Source: Dasania marina DSM 21967
GTDB lineage: Bacteria > Pseudomonadota > Gammaproteobacteria > Pseudomonadales > Dasaniaceae
DNA length: 64,000 nucleotides
Direction: 5' to 3'
Assembly (NCBI RefSeq): GCF_000373485.1
Contig: NZ_KB891586.1
Location: 138,734 to 202,733, forward strand
Shown in pieces: positions 9,503 to 18,289 of this stretch. Below the pieces are notes generated by a model. That model did no database searches, had not been told where the DNA came from, and worked only from the letters and a program-made list of their open reading frames with translations. How positions within the stretch are numbered: position 1 is the stretch's first letter; the number at the start of each line of letters is the position of its first letter. The position numbers and the translations under genes were made by a program.

Positions 9503-10549
9503 TTATTTGTTAGCGGCTGAAAACTCTAGCATACGAGTTAGCGGCTTCATCGCTCGCTCTGCCAAATCAGGGTCTACAAACACTTCATTGCTGCCTGACT
9601 CTAATACTTCGGTCATATTATCTACCGCGTTCATAGCCATCCATGGGCAGTTGCCACAGCTGCGACAGGTAGCGCCGTTACCGGCGGTAGGGGCAATGAT
9701 TAACTCTTTATCGGGCACCGCCTGCTGCATTTTATAAAAAATGCCTTGGTCAGTGGCGACGATAAACTGCTTATTGGGCAGGGTTTTAGCGGCATTGATA
9801 ATTTGCGAAGTAGAACCCACGAAGTCAGCCAGCTCTACAATAGCCTGCGGTGACTCGGGGTGTACCAGTATGCCCGCCTCGGGATAGACTTTTTTAATAT
9901 CCTCTAAGGCCTTAGCCTTAAACTCCTCGTGTACTATACAAGAGCCATCCCACAGCAGCACATCGGCACCGGTTTCGCGTTGCACATAGCTACCTAAATG
10001 CTTATCGGGAGCCCAGAGTATTTTTTCGCCCTTGGCGTGCAAGTAATCGACCACTTGCAAAGCTATGCTGGAGGTAACCACCCAATCGGCGCGCGCTTTA
10101 ACCGCTGCTGAAGTATTGGCATACACCACGACGGTGCGGTCTGAATGCTCGTTACAAAAGGCATCAAACTCTTCTATAGGGCAGCCTATATCCAGGGAAC
10201 AGGTGGCTTCTAAAGTGGGCATTAATACCCGCTTTTCCGGCGACAATATCTTGGCCGTCTCACCCATAAATTTAACCCCCGCTACTATTAAAGTAGAGGC
10301 GGGATGATCGCGGCCAAATCTGGCCATTTCCAGTGAATCTGACACACAGCCACCGGTTTCCTCGGCTAGCTGCTGAATCAGTGGGTCGGTGTAGTAATGC
10401 GCCACCAACACGGCATTCTCACGAATTAATAGCGCCTTGATTTGCTCTTTATAAGAGGCCTGCTGCACCGCTGTTAACGGTGGGCGACAGCTAATCCCCT
10501 CTAAATGATCGCGTACTACTTGCTGCGCAGTTGCACTCGCTTGCGACAT
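9503..10549 (-). CDS. nadA: Quinolinate synthase A
   Basis: Condenses iminoaspartate with dihydroxyacetone phosphate to quinolinate, the entry to de novo NAD synthesis, using a 4Fe-4S cluster. The 348-residue protein has the family landmarks [19 protein letters not shown] near residue 50, cluster cysteines in [11 protein letters not shown] and [12 protein letters not shown], and the [12 protein letters not shown] loop. Length and motifs are those of the long proteobacterial type. It is convergent with bepA. Confidence 0.97.
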   Translation of the reverse strand: MSQASATAQQVVRDHLEGISCRPPLTAVQQASYKEQIKALLIRENAVLVAHYYTDPLIQQLAEETGGCVSDSLEMARFGRDHPASTLIVAGVKFMGETAKILSPEKRVLMPTLEATCSLDIGCPIEEFDAFCNEHSDRTVVVYANTSAAVKARADWVVTSSIALQVVDYLHAKGEKILWAPDKHLGSYVQRETGADVLLWDGSCIVHEEFKAKALEDIKKVYPEAGILVHPESPQAIVELADFVGSTSQIINAAKTLPNKQFIVATDQGIFYKMQQAVPDKELIIAPTAGNGATCRSCGNCPWMAMNAVDNMTEVLESGSNEVFVDPDLAERAMKPLTRMLEFSAANK

Positions 10550-10754
10550 GTTGTTACCTCGACATTAACACTGGTAATAAATTTGGCAGGATTTTAGCAG
10601 AAAATTAGCGATAGCTATAGAGCACAACCACTCAGCAGTAAAACCCACCCTAAAGCAGGTAAATAGGCGCTCGACCATGGCAATATATGATTTATCTATC
10701 TATTAGGAGTATTCTTTATAGCGCCAATTCACTCTAGCCACATAGTGTATAACC

Positions 10755-11282
10755 ATGAGCAAAGATGACGACGAAGAAAAAACCCTAGACCCCAGCACAG
10801 AAATTGAACGGCTGACCGCCCAGATACGCTGGAATAAGCGAGTCATTGTCGCCGTACTGGCTATCTCGGTGATCTGTTTTTCAGTCTTGAGCAGCTCGGC
10901 AGGGTATTTTTATACCCAACTCAAGGCCCTTAACAAGACACCTGCCAGCCCCTTGCAATTGCAGCTGACGCGCTTAGACGAAGACATTACAAGCCTGCGC
11001 AGCTATCTCAACACGGAAAGCCGAGCCATAGCCGCCTATCACCTAAGAATCAATCTACTGCAACAAGAGTACCAAGCTGCCAACTCTAGCCAGCGCATAG
11101 CCTTGTTTCGCAGTCGCGAAGCCGACTACCAGCAACTAATTACCGAGATACTCAGCGGCAGCCAAGAACTGGCCAGCATGAATACAGGATCACGACGCTG
11201 GCTAGAAGCTTATGAGCAGCGACTACAGAGATTAGAGGCTAGTAGTAAAAAACGCGCCCAAGCCTGGACCGACATACCATGA
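10755..11282 (+). CDS. Small single-pass membrane protein, unknown function
   Basis: 175 residues: a very acidic N-terminus (MSKDDDEEKTLD), a short helix, one membrane segment at about residues 32-53, then a mostly helical domain rich in Q, R and L with coiled-coil character. I do not recognise a family. Its stop overlaps the start of the next gene (ATGA), and that neighbour has the same length and architecture. The pair probably acts together, perhaps as a heteromeric membrane complex. This is inference from layout only. Confidence 0.75.
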   Translation: MSKDDDEEKTLDPSTEIERLTAQIRWNKRVIVAVLAISVICFSVLSSSAGYFYTQLKALNKTPASPLQLQLTRLDEDITSLRSYLNTESRAIAAYHLRINLLQQEYQAANSSQRIALFRSREADYQQLITEILSGSQELASMNTGSRRWLEAYEQRLQRLEASSKKRAQAWTDIP

Positions 11283-11806
11283 GCGATGATGACATCAGCG
11301 CACAGCTGTTAACCCTCAGTAACAGCGTCAAACTTAATCAGCGTTTATGCCTAGCCCTTATCGCCAGCAGCTTAGTGCTAGTCATCGCCCTCAGCAGCCT
11401 CATGTGGCAGGGCCTGCAACAACTGCAACCACTGCAGCAACAAGCACCTGACTACCTCGTGCATCAAGCTAAAAACCAGCTATGGGGTATGCGCTTAGCA
11501 GCCGAAAAACAATACGACGAGCTGCGCGCCGATCATGCCAACAACCCCCTGCTCACCCTAAAGGACGCCCTGCATCTACACGAAACCCGGCTGAGCCAAG
11601 AAGAGCAGCACTGGGGCATCGCCCTCGACCTATATAACAAGCTGTTATACAGGCTCAGCCGGCACCTAGGTGGAGCCGAAGAGTGGCAATATTTTCAGGG
11701 CCAAAAGCTAGCCACACTTATCAACCAGAGCAGCCATCGGCAGGCCACCCTGCGCCCGCAACAGAACGGTACTGGTCAGATTATTAAGACGCAGCCAGAA
11801 GAGTGA
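11279..11806 (+). CDS. Small single-pass membrane protein, partner of preceding gene
   Basis: 175 residues with the same plan as the upstream gene: acidic start (MSDDD), amphipathic helix, membrane segment at about residues 25-46, then a helical, glutamine-rich C-terminal region. Similar length and order with little obvious identity suggest an old duplication. It overlaps the upstream gene by 4 bases, so they are translationally coupled. A cardiolipin synthase gene follows 74 bases downstream. No known domain seen. Confidence 0.73.
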   Translation: MSDDDISAQLLTLSNSVKLNQRLCLALIASSLVLVIALSSLMWQGLQQLQPLQQQAPDYLVHQAKNQLWGMRLAAEKQYDELRADHANNPLLTLKDALHLHETRLSQEEQHWGIALDLYNKLLYRLSRHLGGAEEWQYFQGQKLATLINQSSHRQATLRPQQNGTGQIIKTQPEE

Positions 11807-11880
11807 TTTTTACGGCTATGTCTTACCCTCAATCATGCCTAGAGTGATTAATATAAACGTTAAGACCCAAGGCTAAGCGT

Positions 11881-13392
11881 ATGACTATCACCTGGCTGAT
11901 ACTAGCGCTACACAGCGTGCTGGCCACCACCAGTATTCTGCATGCCCTACTGTACAAAAAAGATCCGCGTGCCGCACTAGGATGGATTGCCGTTAGCGTT
12001 GCCTACCCTTTAGTCGGCCCTGTGCTTTATTATTTATTTGGTATCAATCGAGTAAAAACCCAAGCCTACCAACTTGTTGGCAAACCACTATTTAACCCCT
12101 TCAGTTATGAAAGACCCAGCGCCCCACCACGGGCAACACCGCAGCCAACGGCGATAGCAACGCTGCCTAGCCTAATAGCGCAAAACACGCTCCTCAGCGG
12201 CTTAGCCCTAACTTCTGCAGCCGTTACCCAGCGCCCACTCGTGGAAGGCAATAGTATCCAACCCCTTTTTAACGGTGATAAGGCCTACCCGGAAATGCTA
12301 GCCACTATCAACCAGGCACAGCACAGTATTTGCTTGTCCTCTTATATTTTTGCCAACGATAAAAGCGGACAACGATTTATTCAAGCTCTCGCCGCCGCAC
12401 AGCAGCGCGGCGTTAAAGTCAGGGTATTACTCGATGGTATAGGCGAGCTCTACAGCTTCCCCACTGCGGGCTATCACCTAAAACGCAAAGGCATTAAGCT
12501 AGTTCGTTTCCTCCCCCCTAAGCTACTGCCACCCTCGGTACATATCAATCTTCGCAACCACCGTAAATTACTGATTGTTGATGCCACGGTAGGGTTTACC
12601 GGTGGCATGAATATTGGTGACCATCATTTATCGCAAGAAATCGGTAACAAACAAGGCATTAGTGATGTGCATTTTTCTTTACAGGGTGACATAGTCGCGC
12701 AATTATTAGAAACCTTCGAGGAAGACTGGGCCTTTGCAACGGACGCCGCTATCACAAACGATGCGCCTATCGACACACAGGCTAGTGACATAGCAAAAAC
12801 CACCCAAACAGCGTCCACGCCATTGTCAGTAAATCACAAGCCTCAATCTATTTGCCGAGTCATTACCGATGGGCCTAATGAGGATTTAGGCAAACTAGCG
12901 ATGATACTAACCGCGGCAACGGCATTGGCCACTAAACGCATAGCCATTATGACACCCTATTTTCTACCACCAGCCATACTTATCAACTCACTACAAACTG
13001 CCGCACTGCGCGGTGTCGATGTGGCTATTATTTTACCTGCCGTATCCAATCAGCCGCTGGTGCACTGGGCTACTCGCAATATGCTATGGGAATTATTACA
13101 ATTCGGGGTAAAAATTTATTACCAACCGGCCCCTTTTGCACACAGCAAATTTATGCTGATTGACGATCACTACGCCCACATAGGTTCAGCAAACTTAGAC
13201 CCGCGTAGCTTGCGGCTCAACTTTGAGCTTATTGTAGAAATATTTGACCAAGATTTTGTTAGCACTATGGATAAGCATTTCACTACCATACGACAGGCCT
13301 CTAAGGAGGAAACTTTAGAAAACATTGACCATCGCTCTTTTCCTGCACGCGTGCGCGATGCCACAGCTTGGCTTTTTTCGCCATATCTATAG
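11881..13392 (+). CDS. Cardiolipin synthase, phospholipase D superfamily
   Basis: A 503-residue membrane enzyme. It has two N-terminal membrane segments with the PLDc_N signature (KKDPRAALGWIAV..YPLVGPVLYYLFG) and two HKD active sites, HRKLLIVD with GGMNIG downstream and HSKFMLID with GSANLDPRS downstream. Members join two phosphatidylglycerols, or PG and PE, to make cardiolipin. About 40 residues between the two HKD halves (near 285-320) are low-complexity and Thr/Ala/Asp-rich, longer than in ClsA. The ATG follows an AAGG site. It stands upstream of an MscS-type gene on the same strand. Confidence 0.93.
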   Translation: MTITWLILALHSVLATTSILHALLYKKDPRAALGWIAVSVAYPLVGPVLYYLFGINRVKTQAYQLVGKPLFNPFSYERPSAPPRATPQPTAIATLPSLIAQNTLLSGLALTSAAVTQRPLVEGNSIQPLFNGDKAYPEMLATINQAQHSICLSSYIFANDKSGQRFIQALAAAQQRGVKVRVLLDGIGELYSFPTAGYHLKRKGIKLVRFLPPKLLPPSVHINLRNHRKLLIVDATVGFTGGMNIGDHHLSQEIGNKQGISDVHFSLQGDIVAQLLETFEEDWAFATDAAITNDAPIDTQASDIAKTTQTASTPLSVNHKPQSICRVITDGPNEDLGKLAMILTAATALATKRIAIMTPYFLPPAILINSLQTAALRGVDVAIILPAVSNQPLVHWATRNMLWELLQFGVKIYYQPAPFAHSKFMLIDDHYAHIGSANLDPRSLRLNFELIVEIFDQDFVSTMDKHFTTIRQASKEETLENIDHRSFPARVRDATAWLFSPYL

Positions 13393-13443
13393 CACCAACA
13401 GCATAGACCGCGCCCATAACTATTTATTATTAAGGATATACGT

Positions 13444-14304
13444 TTGAATTACGCCATAGACCATATAGCAAGCCTACCATTAGCCTTGCGCTTAGCCTCA
13501 TTTATAGGCTTAGCTGTTATCACGCATTTATTCGTCATTGTGATTCGTCATTTCGCCAATTATATTCTCGCCCGCAAACCCAGCAAACAATATCAAAAGC
13601 TAGGTTCACTATTCACTCTCACCACCAGCTGTATTATCTTCGCCCTTTATTTCTTTTCCGTTGGCTTTATCTTTCAGGAATTCGGTATTTCACTCTCCGC
13701 CTATTTAGCCAGTGCAACTATTGTGGGGCTGGCTATAGGCTTCGGCTTACAAGGCGTGGTGCAAGATGTCGTCACAGGACTCACCTTTATCTTTTCTGAC
13801 CTTATTGATGTCGGCGACCTAGTTGAAATCTCCACACAAACAGGCGTAGTCAAAGCTATCACCATGCGTTTTATTGAACTGGAAAATGCCATGGGCGCAG
13901 TAGTATTCATCCCTAACCGCACCATCAATAATATTATTAATTATCCGCGGGGCTATGTGCGCTGCATAGTTGACGTAACGTTACGGGGCGATGAAGAACA
14001 AAAACAACAGATTGAAAGCATAGCAAGCCAGCTCACCCTCACCATAAAGCAACAATTCCCCGGTATATTAATCGCCACACCCTCGGTTGAGGGACGCATC
14101 ATCCTAAACCCCAGCAAAGAGATACTCAGAATAAAATTTCGAATTTGGCCCAATCGCGGTCAACCGATAGAGACCACATTTTTTCAAGAACTAACAGCAA
14201 AACTACAGAGCATAGACCCTGACTACAAACAGTGGATGATTGCTATCAGCTATGAAGTGGAGGAGAGAAAAACGGTGAAGTATAAAGCCCTGCCTTGGCG
14301 TTAA
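13444..14304 (+). CDS. Small-conductance mechanosensitive channel (MscS family)
   Basis: 286 residues: membrane segments near 15-35, 55-80 and the pore helix around 90-115, with the glycine/alanine-rich run ATIVGLAIGFGLQGVVQDVV, then the family beta domain (DLIDVGDLVEI). The protein opens under membrane tension to release solutes on hypo-osmotic shock. The only start giving a full N-terminus is a TTG at 13444 behind AAGGAT. It lies just downstream of the cardiolipin synthase gene; lipid composition influences such channels, but a functional link is only an inference. Confidence 0.92.
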   Translation: MNYAIDHIASLPLALRLASFIGLAVITHLFVIVIRHFANYILARKPSKQYQKLGSLFTLTTSCIIFALYFFSVGFIFQEFGISLSAYLASATIVGLAIGFGLQGVVQDVVTGLTFIFSDLIDVGDLVEISTQTGVVKAITMRFIELENAMGAVVFIPNRTINNIINYPRGYVRCIVDVTLRGDEEQKQQIESIASQLTLTIKQQFPGILIATPSVEGRIILNPSKEILRIKFRIWPNRGQPIETTFFQELTAKLQSIDPDYKQWMIAISYEVEERKTVKYKALPWR

Positions 14305-14339
14305 GTACTATCGCTAAGGCCTGGGCTGTCAGTTTTCCT

Positions 14340-14391
14340 AGTTTAAATCGAAAGTTTAAATCAATAGTTTAAATCGAAAGTTTCATTGAAG
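14340..14391. repeat. 13-bp tandem repeat, about four units
   Basis: AGTTTAAATC recurs exactly every 13 bases at 14340, 14353 and 14366, with a degenerate fourth unit at 14379. It lies between the mechanosensitive channel gene and the catabolic island, so it marks the left edge of that block. Confidence 0.9.
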
Positions 14392-14470
14392 CTGATTTTA
14401 CGGTGCAGACAAGTCAGCTAACAATAGCTGAAGGCTGACATCACCTACTCAAACAGCTTCTAACTAAACT

Positions 14471-16054
14471 CTAATTCAGGTCTATCCACACCGACTTGGT
14501 CTCTAAAAACATATCCAATTGCTCACGCCCCTGCTCCCTGCCTATACCCGATTGCTTATAACCGCCAAAGGGCTGGCTGGGGTCACCAAGATTATGAGTA
14601 TTAACCCAAACCACACCCGCTTCAATTTGCGGGATTAAACGATGCACTCGGGTTAAGTCATTGGACCAAATACTAGCGCCTAGGCCATAGCTACTGTCAT
14701 TGGCTAAGCGCAGGGCTTCTTCCTCATCCTCAAAAGCCTGCACCACCAATACCGGACCAAATATTTCTTCACGAACCACCGCCATAGCGTTATGGGTATC
14801 CGTCAAAACCGTGGGGGCCACAAAATAGCCATCACCTTCCACGATGCTGCGCTTGGTCGCCAACTTGGCGCCCTCACTAAGCCCTTGAGCTATATAGCCG
14901 TTAACTCGCAGCTGATGAGGTTTAGAAACTAACGGCGCCATGCCGCATGACGCATCCAAACCGGACGCTAAAGTGAGTGAGTCAGCAATGGCAGCAATAC
15001 CTGCCACCACTTTATCGTGTATGTCTCTATGTATATATAATCTTGAACCGGCACAGCACACCTGCCCCTGATTATAAAAAATCGCATTGGCCGCACCTTT
15101 TATCACTTTATCAATATCGGCATCGGCAAAAACGATAAGTGGCGATTTACCCCCCAGCTCAAGAGAAACTCGGGTGATATTTTCCATGGCCGACTTACCA
15201 ATACTTTTACCCACGGCTGTAGAGCCGGTAAATGCAATTTTATTAATACCGGGGTGACTGGCTAGCGCCGCACCCACCTGCACACCAGTGCCAGTAATTA
15301 CATTGACGACACCTTTGGGGAAGCCAGCCTCTGCAATCAACTCAGCCAGCCTTAACGCCGACAAAGGTGTTTGCTCAGCAGGCTTTAAAATCACCGTACA
15401 ACCGGTCACTAAAGCCGGTATGATTTTCCAAACCGCCATCACCAAGGGGAAGTTCCAAGGAATAATTCCTGCCACAACGCCTACCGGCTCTTTTAAGGTA
15501 TAAGCATGCTGCTGCCCAGATGCAGAAACCGTGTTCACCTTACCTTCAATTTTTGAACACCACCCAGCCATATAGCGGATATGATTAATCGCTGAGCTAA
15601 GTTCAGCTCTAGCTCCGGTGATAGACTTACCATTATCTAAAGATTCAATTTGGGCAAGCTGCTCTGCATTTTCCTCCACTAAATCAGATAGTCGCAATAA
15701 CATAGCCTGCCTAGCCATCGGTTTCATGCCACGCCACTCTGGATTAGCAAAGGCTTTTCTAGCAGCGACAACCGCCTCATCAACTTCGCTAACGCTAAGA
15801 TTGGGAATCACATTCAACACTTTGCCGGTAAAAGGCTCATAAACCGGTATCACCGAATCAGTATCGGAGTGCATCCACTCCCCACCAATAAAACAGCCTT
15901 TGGGCTTGGCAATAAACGCCTTAACGGAATCTAATAAAATATTCTCGCGATCCACCTGTGTAAAGATATCGGGTAAATCATCCAGATTGTAATTATGTCT
16001 TAACAAAGAGTCTGCGACATGATTTTGCAGCTCTAGAGATTCTAAATAGGGCAT
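14471..16054 (-). CDS. NAD(P)-dependent aldehyde dehydrogenase
   Basis: A 527-residue ALDH-superfamily enzyme that oxidises an aldehyde to the acid. Visible landmarks: PWNFPL (about 199-204), cofactor loop FTGSTAVG (275-282), general base E299 in LELGGKSP, catalytic C333 in GQVCCAG, and the C-terminal EEIFGPV and PFGGYKQSGIGRE segments. It carries roughly 40 more N-terminal residues than the usual 490. The ATG at 16054 has AGGAGG seven bases upstream. It follows the flavin reductase gene by 17 bases in one operon behind an operator-like palindrome, so the substrate is probably the aldehyde made by the island's monooxygenase. The exact substrate is unknown. Confidence 0.93.
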   Translation of the reverse strand: MPYLESLELQNHVADSLLRHNYNLDDLPDIFTQVDRENILLDSVKAFIAKPKGCFIGGEWMHSDTDSVIPVYEPFTGKVLNVIPNLSVSEVDEAVVAARKAFANPEWRGMKPMARQAMLLRLSDLVEENAEQLAQIESLDNGKSITGARAELSSAINHIRYMAGWCSKIEGKVNTVSASGQQHAYTLKEPVGVVAGIIPWNFPLVMAVWKIIPALVTGCTVILKPAEQTPLSALRLAELIAEAGFPKGVVNVITGTGVQVGAALASHPGINKIAFTGSTAVGKSIGKSAMENITRVSLELGGKSPLIVFADADIDKVIKGAANAIFYNQGQVCCAGSRLYIHRDIHDKVVAGIAAIADSLTLASGLDASCGMAPLVSKPHQLRVNGYIAQGLSEGAKLATKRSIVEGDGYFVAPTVLTDTHNAMAVVREEIFGPVLVVQAFEDEEEALRLANDSSYGLGASIWSNDLTRVHRLIPQIEAGVVWVNTHNLGDPSQPFGGYKQSGIGREQGREQLDMFLETKSVWIDLN

Positions 16055-16070
16055 AAATGCCTCCTGCTTT

Positions 16071-16592
16071 TTACGTTTTAGGAGTGACCGCTGAATAGGC
16101 ACGGTTAAAGTAAACCAAGGGTTCACCGGTTTGGGTATCAACAGCTAACACTCTTCCCAGAACTATTAAATGCGAGCCTTCTGTAAAGCTCTCTATCAGC
16201 TCACAATGAAACGTTGCCAAACTATCCTTTAAAGCCATGCCGCCGCAGGGGCTTTTTTGCCAGCAACCCACGGTAAATTTTTGTGCACCTTTTAACTCAC
16301 CAACACCAGCAAAAACAGCGGAAACATTTTCATGGTGGGCGGCTAATACATTGACGCAAAAGCTGCCCGAATTTAACAGCTCTTGGGTGGTGGCGTTGTT
16401 AGTATTCAAGCACACTAAAACAGTTGCAGGATCTGCTGTGACGGAAGTAAACGCACTGACTGTAGATCCTTGCACACTCTCACCCGAGCCGGTAGTCACC
16501 ACCGTAACAGCGCCTGCCACCATACGCATGGCAGATATGAAATCTTCTCTCACCGGCACAACATCAACCACTAAAGCTTGTTCCGCAGACAT
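16071..16592 (-). CDS. Flavin reductase, short-chain FMN/FAD type
   Basis: A 173-residue protein of the flavin reductase-like (HpaC/RutF) family that makes reduced flavin from NAD(P)H for a partner monooxygenase. The conserved core runs from about residue 20 (MRMVAGAVTVVTT) through GSTVSAFTSVTADPATVLVCLN and NVLAAHHENVS to the closing GEPLVYFNRAYS. AGGAG precedes the ATG at 16592. It is first in an operon with the aldehyde dehydrogenase. The natural partner is the luciferase-like monooxygenase at 20866-21885, transcribed behind a copy of the same operator. Confidence 0.9.
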   Translation of the reverse strand: MSAEQALVVDVVPVREDFISAMRMVAGAVTVVTTGSGESVQGSTVSAFTSVTADPATVLVCLNTNNATTQELLNSGSFCVNVLAAHHENVSAVFAGVGELKGAQKFTVGCWQKSPCGGMALKDSLATFHCELIESFTEGSHLIVLGRVLAVDTQTGEPLVYFNRAYSAVTPKT

Positions 16593-16627
16593 AATAAACT
16601 CCTATTAAAATAAAACCGCCGTATCGG

Positions 16628-16668
16628 CTATACAGATGTATAGTGGTCGAATAATAAGGCGCTGTCAA
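16628..16668 (-). promoter_or_regulatory. Operator palindrome and -35 element of flavin reductase/ALDH operon
   Basis: CTATACAGATGTATAG at 16628-16643 has perfect 7-bp arms with a 2-base centre, 36 bases upstream of the flavin reductase start. A perfect -35 TTGACA (minus strand) sits at 16663-16668, so the palindrome covers the likely -10 region. The same arms occur at 21935-21950 and 22437-22452. Probable binding site for the TetR protein encoded at 26162-26767. Confidence 0.75.
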
Positions 16669-16773
16669 TATTTTTAACATAACAAAATGGGATAAGAAAA
16701 AAGATAACAACGGCTATAAATAGCTAATGCTCCGCCAGATTACAGGAGCATAGAAGCAGTCAAAAATAAGCTA

Positions 16774-18261
16774 TCAAGGGGTAGACTTATTCAACAAAAA
16801 ATACAAAGAGTAAAGCATCAACGCTAAGGCCAATAGCTGAGGCAAAGAAACCAGTAAGGTAAATGACTGCACAGCCTTTAAGCCACCCACTACCAACAAA
16901 CCGTAAGAGGCGCCACAAATAAGAAATACCCACGCTACCCTAGTCAACTTAACTGATAGTAGCTTTTCATTTAAAGGCCCTAACACACTGGCATCTGCCA
17001 AAACATAAGCCGCAGAATCTACCGTAGTAGACATAAAAATAAAGGCTAAAATAAAAAACACCCACAAAACCAACTTGCCTAATGGCATGATTAACAATAA
17101 CTGCAATATACCGCTGGGGCCGCCGGACTCAGCAACAATACTACCCATATCCAATAAGCCCGCTATCTGATAGTAAACGCCGCTACCGCCAAACACTGCG
17201 TAAAAAATCCAAGACCCTACAGCCCCACCCACACTCAAGCCTATGACCACCTCTCTAATCGTTCTTCCTCTGGATATTTTCGCGACAAAGAAACCAATGA
17301 AAGGTGCGTAGGCAATAAACCAGGCCCAGTAAAAATTAGTCCATTCTTTAGGAAAACTCCCTCCCTCGACGGCATCATTCCACAAGCTCATTTTTATAAA
17401 GTTATTCAAAAGAATGGCGAAACTATCAGTGAAGTAAGTAAATATGAATTGAGTTGGTCCCGCAAAAACAACAAAAAATAACATCACCACCGCAAGTACC
17501 AGGTTGACATTACTCATTATTTTTATACCCTTATTAATACCTGTAAAAGCACTAATACTAATAATTACACACCAAACAAAGACTATAGCTAACTCAACGT
17601 TTGTTTCAGGATCCAGAACAAAAATATGGGCAGCCATATAAGATAACATAGGGATACCTACCCCAATAGAGGTCACCACAGCACCAAATAATCCCAACAC
17701 AAAAATAAAACGTAACGGTAAAGATAATAGCTTTTTGTTAAACGTTGAAAGGCCAGCCGTACAGGCAGTAGCGAAGTTGGCATCAACTATTTTTTCCCGC
17801 CAAAATAGTACCGAAAAACTAACCGCGGCCAAAGCATAAACACTCCAACCGGTGATCCCCCAATGCAGCATTCCATAGGCCGTAGCCCAGCTTAGCGCCT
17901 CATCAGATTTTGGCTCAATAGCGAAAGGTGGTGAGTTGTAGTGATATACCCATTCAATAGCTCCCCAGTACATTACACTGGAACCTATGCCTGTACAGAA
18001 CATCATTGTAAACCAGCTCATGTTGGAGTACTCAACCCCCTTACCTAAACGAACATTGGCATAAGGCCCAAAACACAACCACAAACAGAAGGAAAAGCAT
18101 AGCAAGACAAACCATTGATACAGCCATCCCATATTAGATGACACCATTTGGAATAGGTGATTAATATACTCCGAGGGTTTACCTGCATAAATCGTTAATA
18201 CGGCAATAGCTACTATTAATAACGACAACAACAGAGTAATTAATTTTTTATCTAACTTCAT
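16774..18261 (-). CDS. BCCT family betaine/carnitine/choline-type transporter
   Basis: About 495 residues and some 12 membrane segments. It carries the family region WGAIEWVYHYNSPPFAI and, further on, FYWAWFIAYAPFIGFFVAKISRGRT, with the aromatic residues of the substrate box. BCCT carriers import quaternary ammonium or sulfonium compounds, driven by Na+ or H+. The ATG at 18261 is preferred over the GTG at 18306 because it starts right before the first membrane helix and has AGGG upstream. The gene is last in the monooxygenase-DMFase operon, so it probably imports the compound the operon degrades. Confidence 0.92.
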   Translation of the reverse strand: MKLDKKLITLLLSLLIVAIAVLTIYAGKPSEYINHLFQMVSSNMGWLYQWFVLLCFSFCLWLCFGPYANVRLGKGVEYSNMSWFTMMFCTGIGSSVMYWGAIEWVYHYNSPPFAIEPKSDEALSWATAYGMLHWGITGWSVYALAAVSFSVLFWREKIVDANFATACTAGLSTFNKKLLSLPLRFIFVLGLFGAVVTSIGVGIPMLSYMAAHIFVLDPETNVELAIVFVWCVIISISAFTGINKGIKIMSNVNLVLAVVMLFFVVFAGPTQFIFTYFTDSFAILLNNFIKMSLWNDAVEGGSFPKEWTNFYWAWFIAYAPFIGFFVAKISRGRTIREVVIGLSVGGAVGSWIFYAVFGGSGVYYQIAGLLDMGSIVAESGGPSGILQLLLIMPLGKLVLWVFFILAFIFMSTTVDSAAYVLADASVLGPLNEKLLSVKLTRVAWVFLICGASYGLLVVGGLKAVQSFTLLVSLPQLLALALMLYSLYFLLNKSTP

Positions 18262-18289
18262 GCTTAGCCCTGTATTTATTATTTCTATT

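Noticed and set aside
16727-16751. Hairpin ATGCTCC/GGAGCAT after the BCCT gene as terminator
   Set aside because: Stem is short, the loop long and there is no T run; too weak to list.
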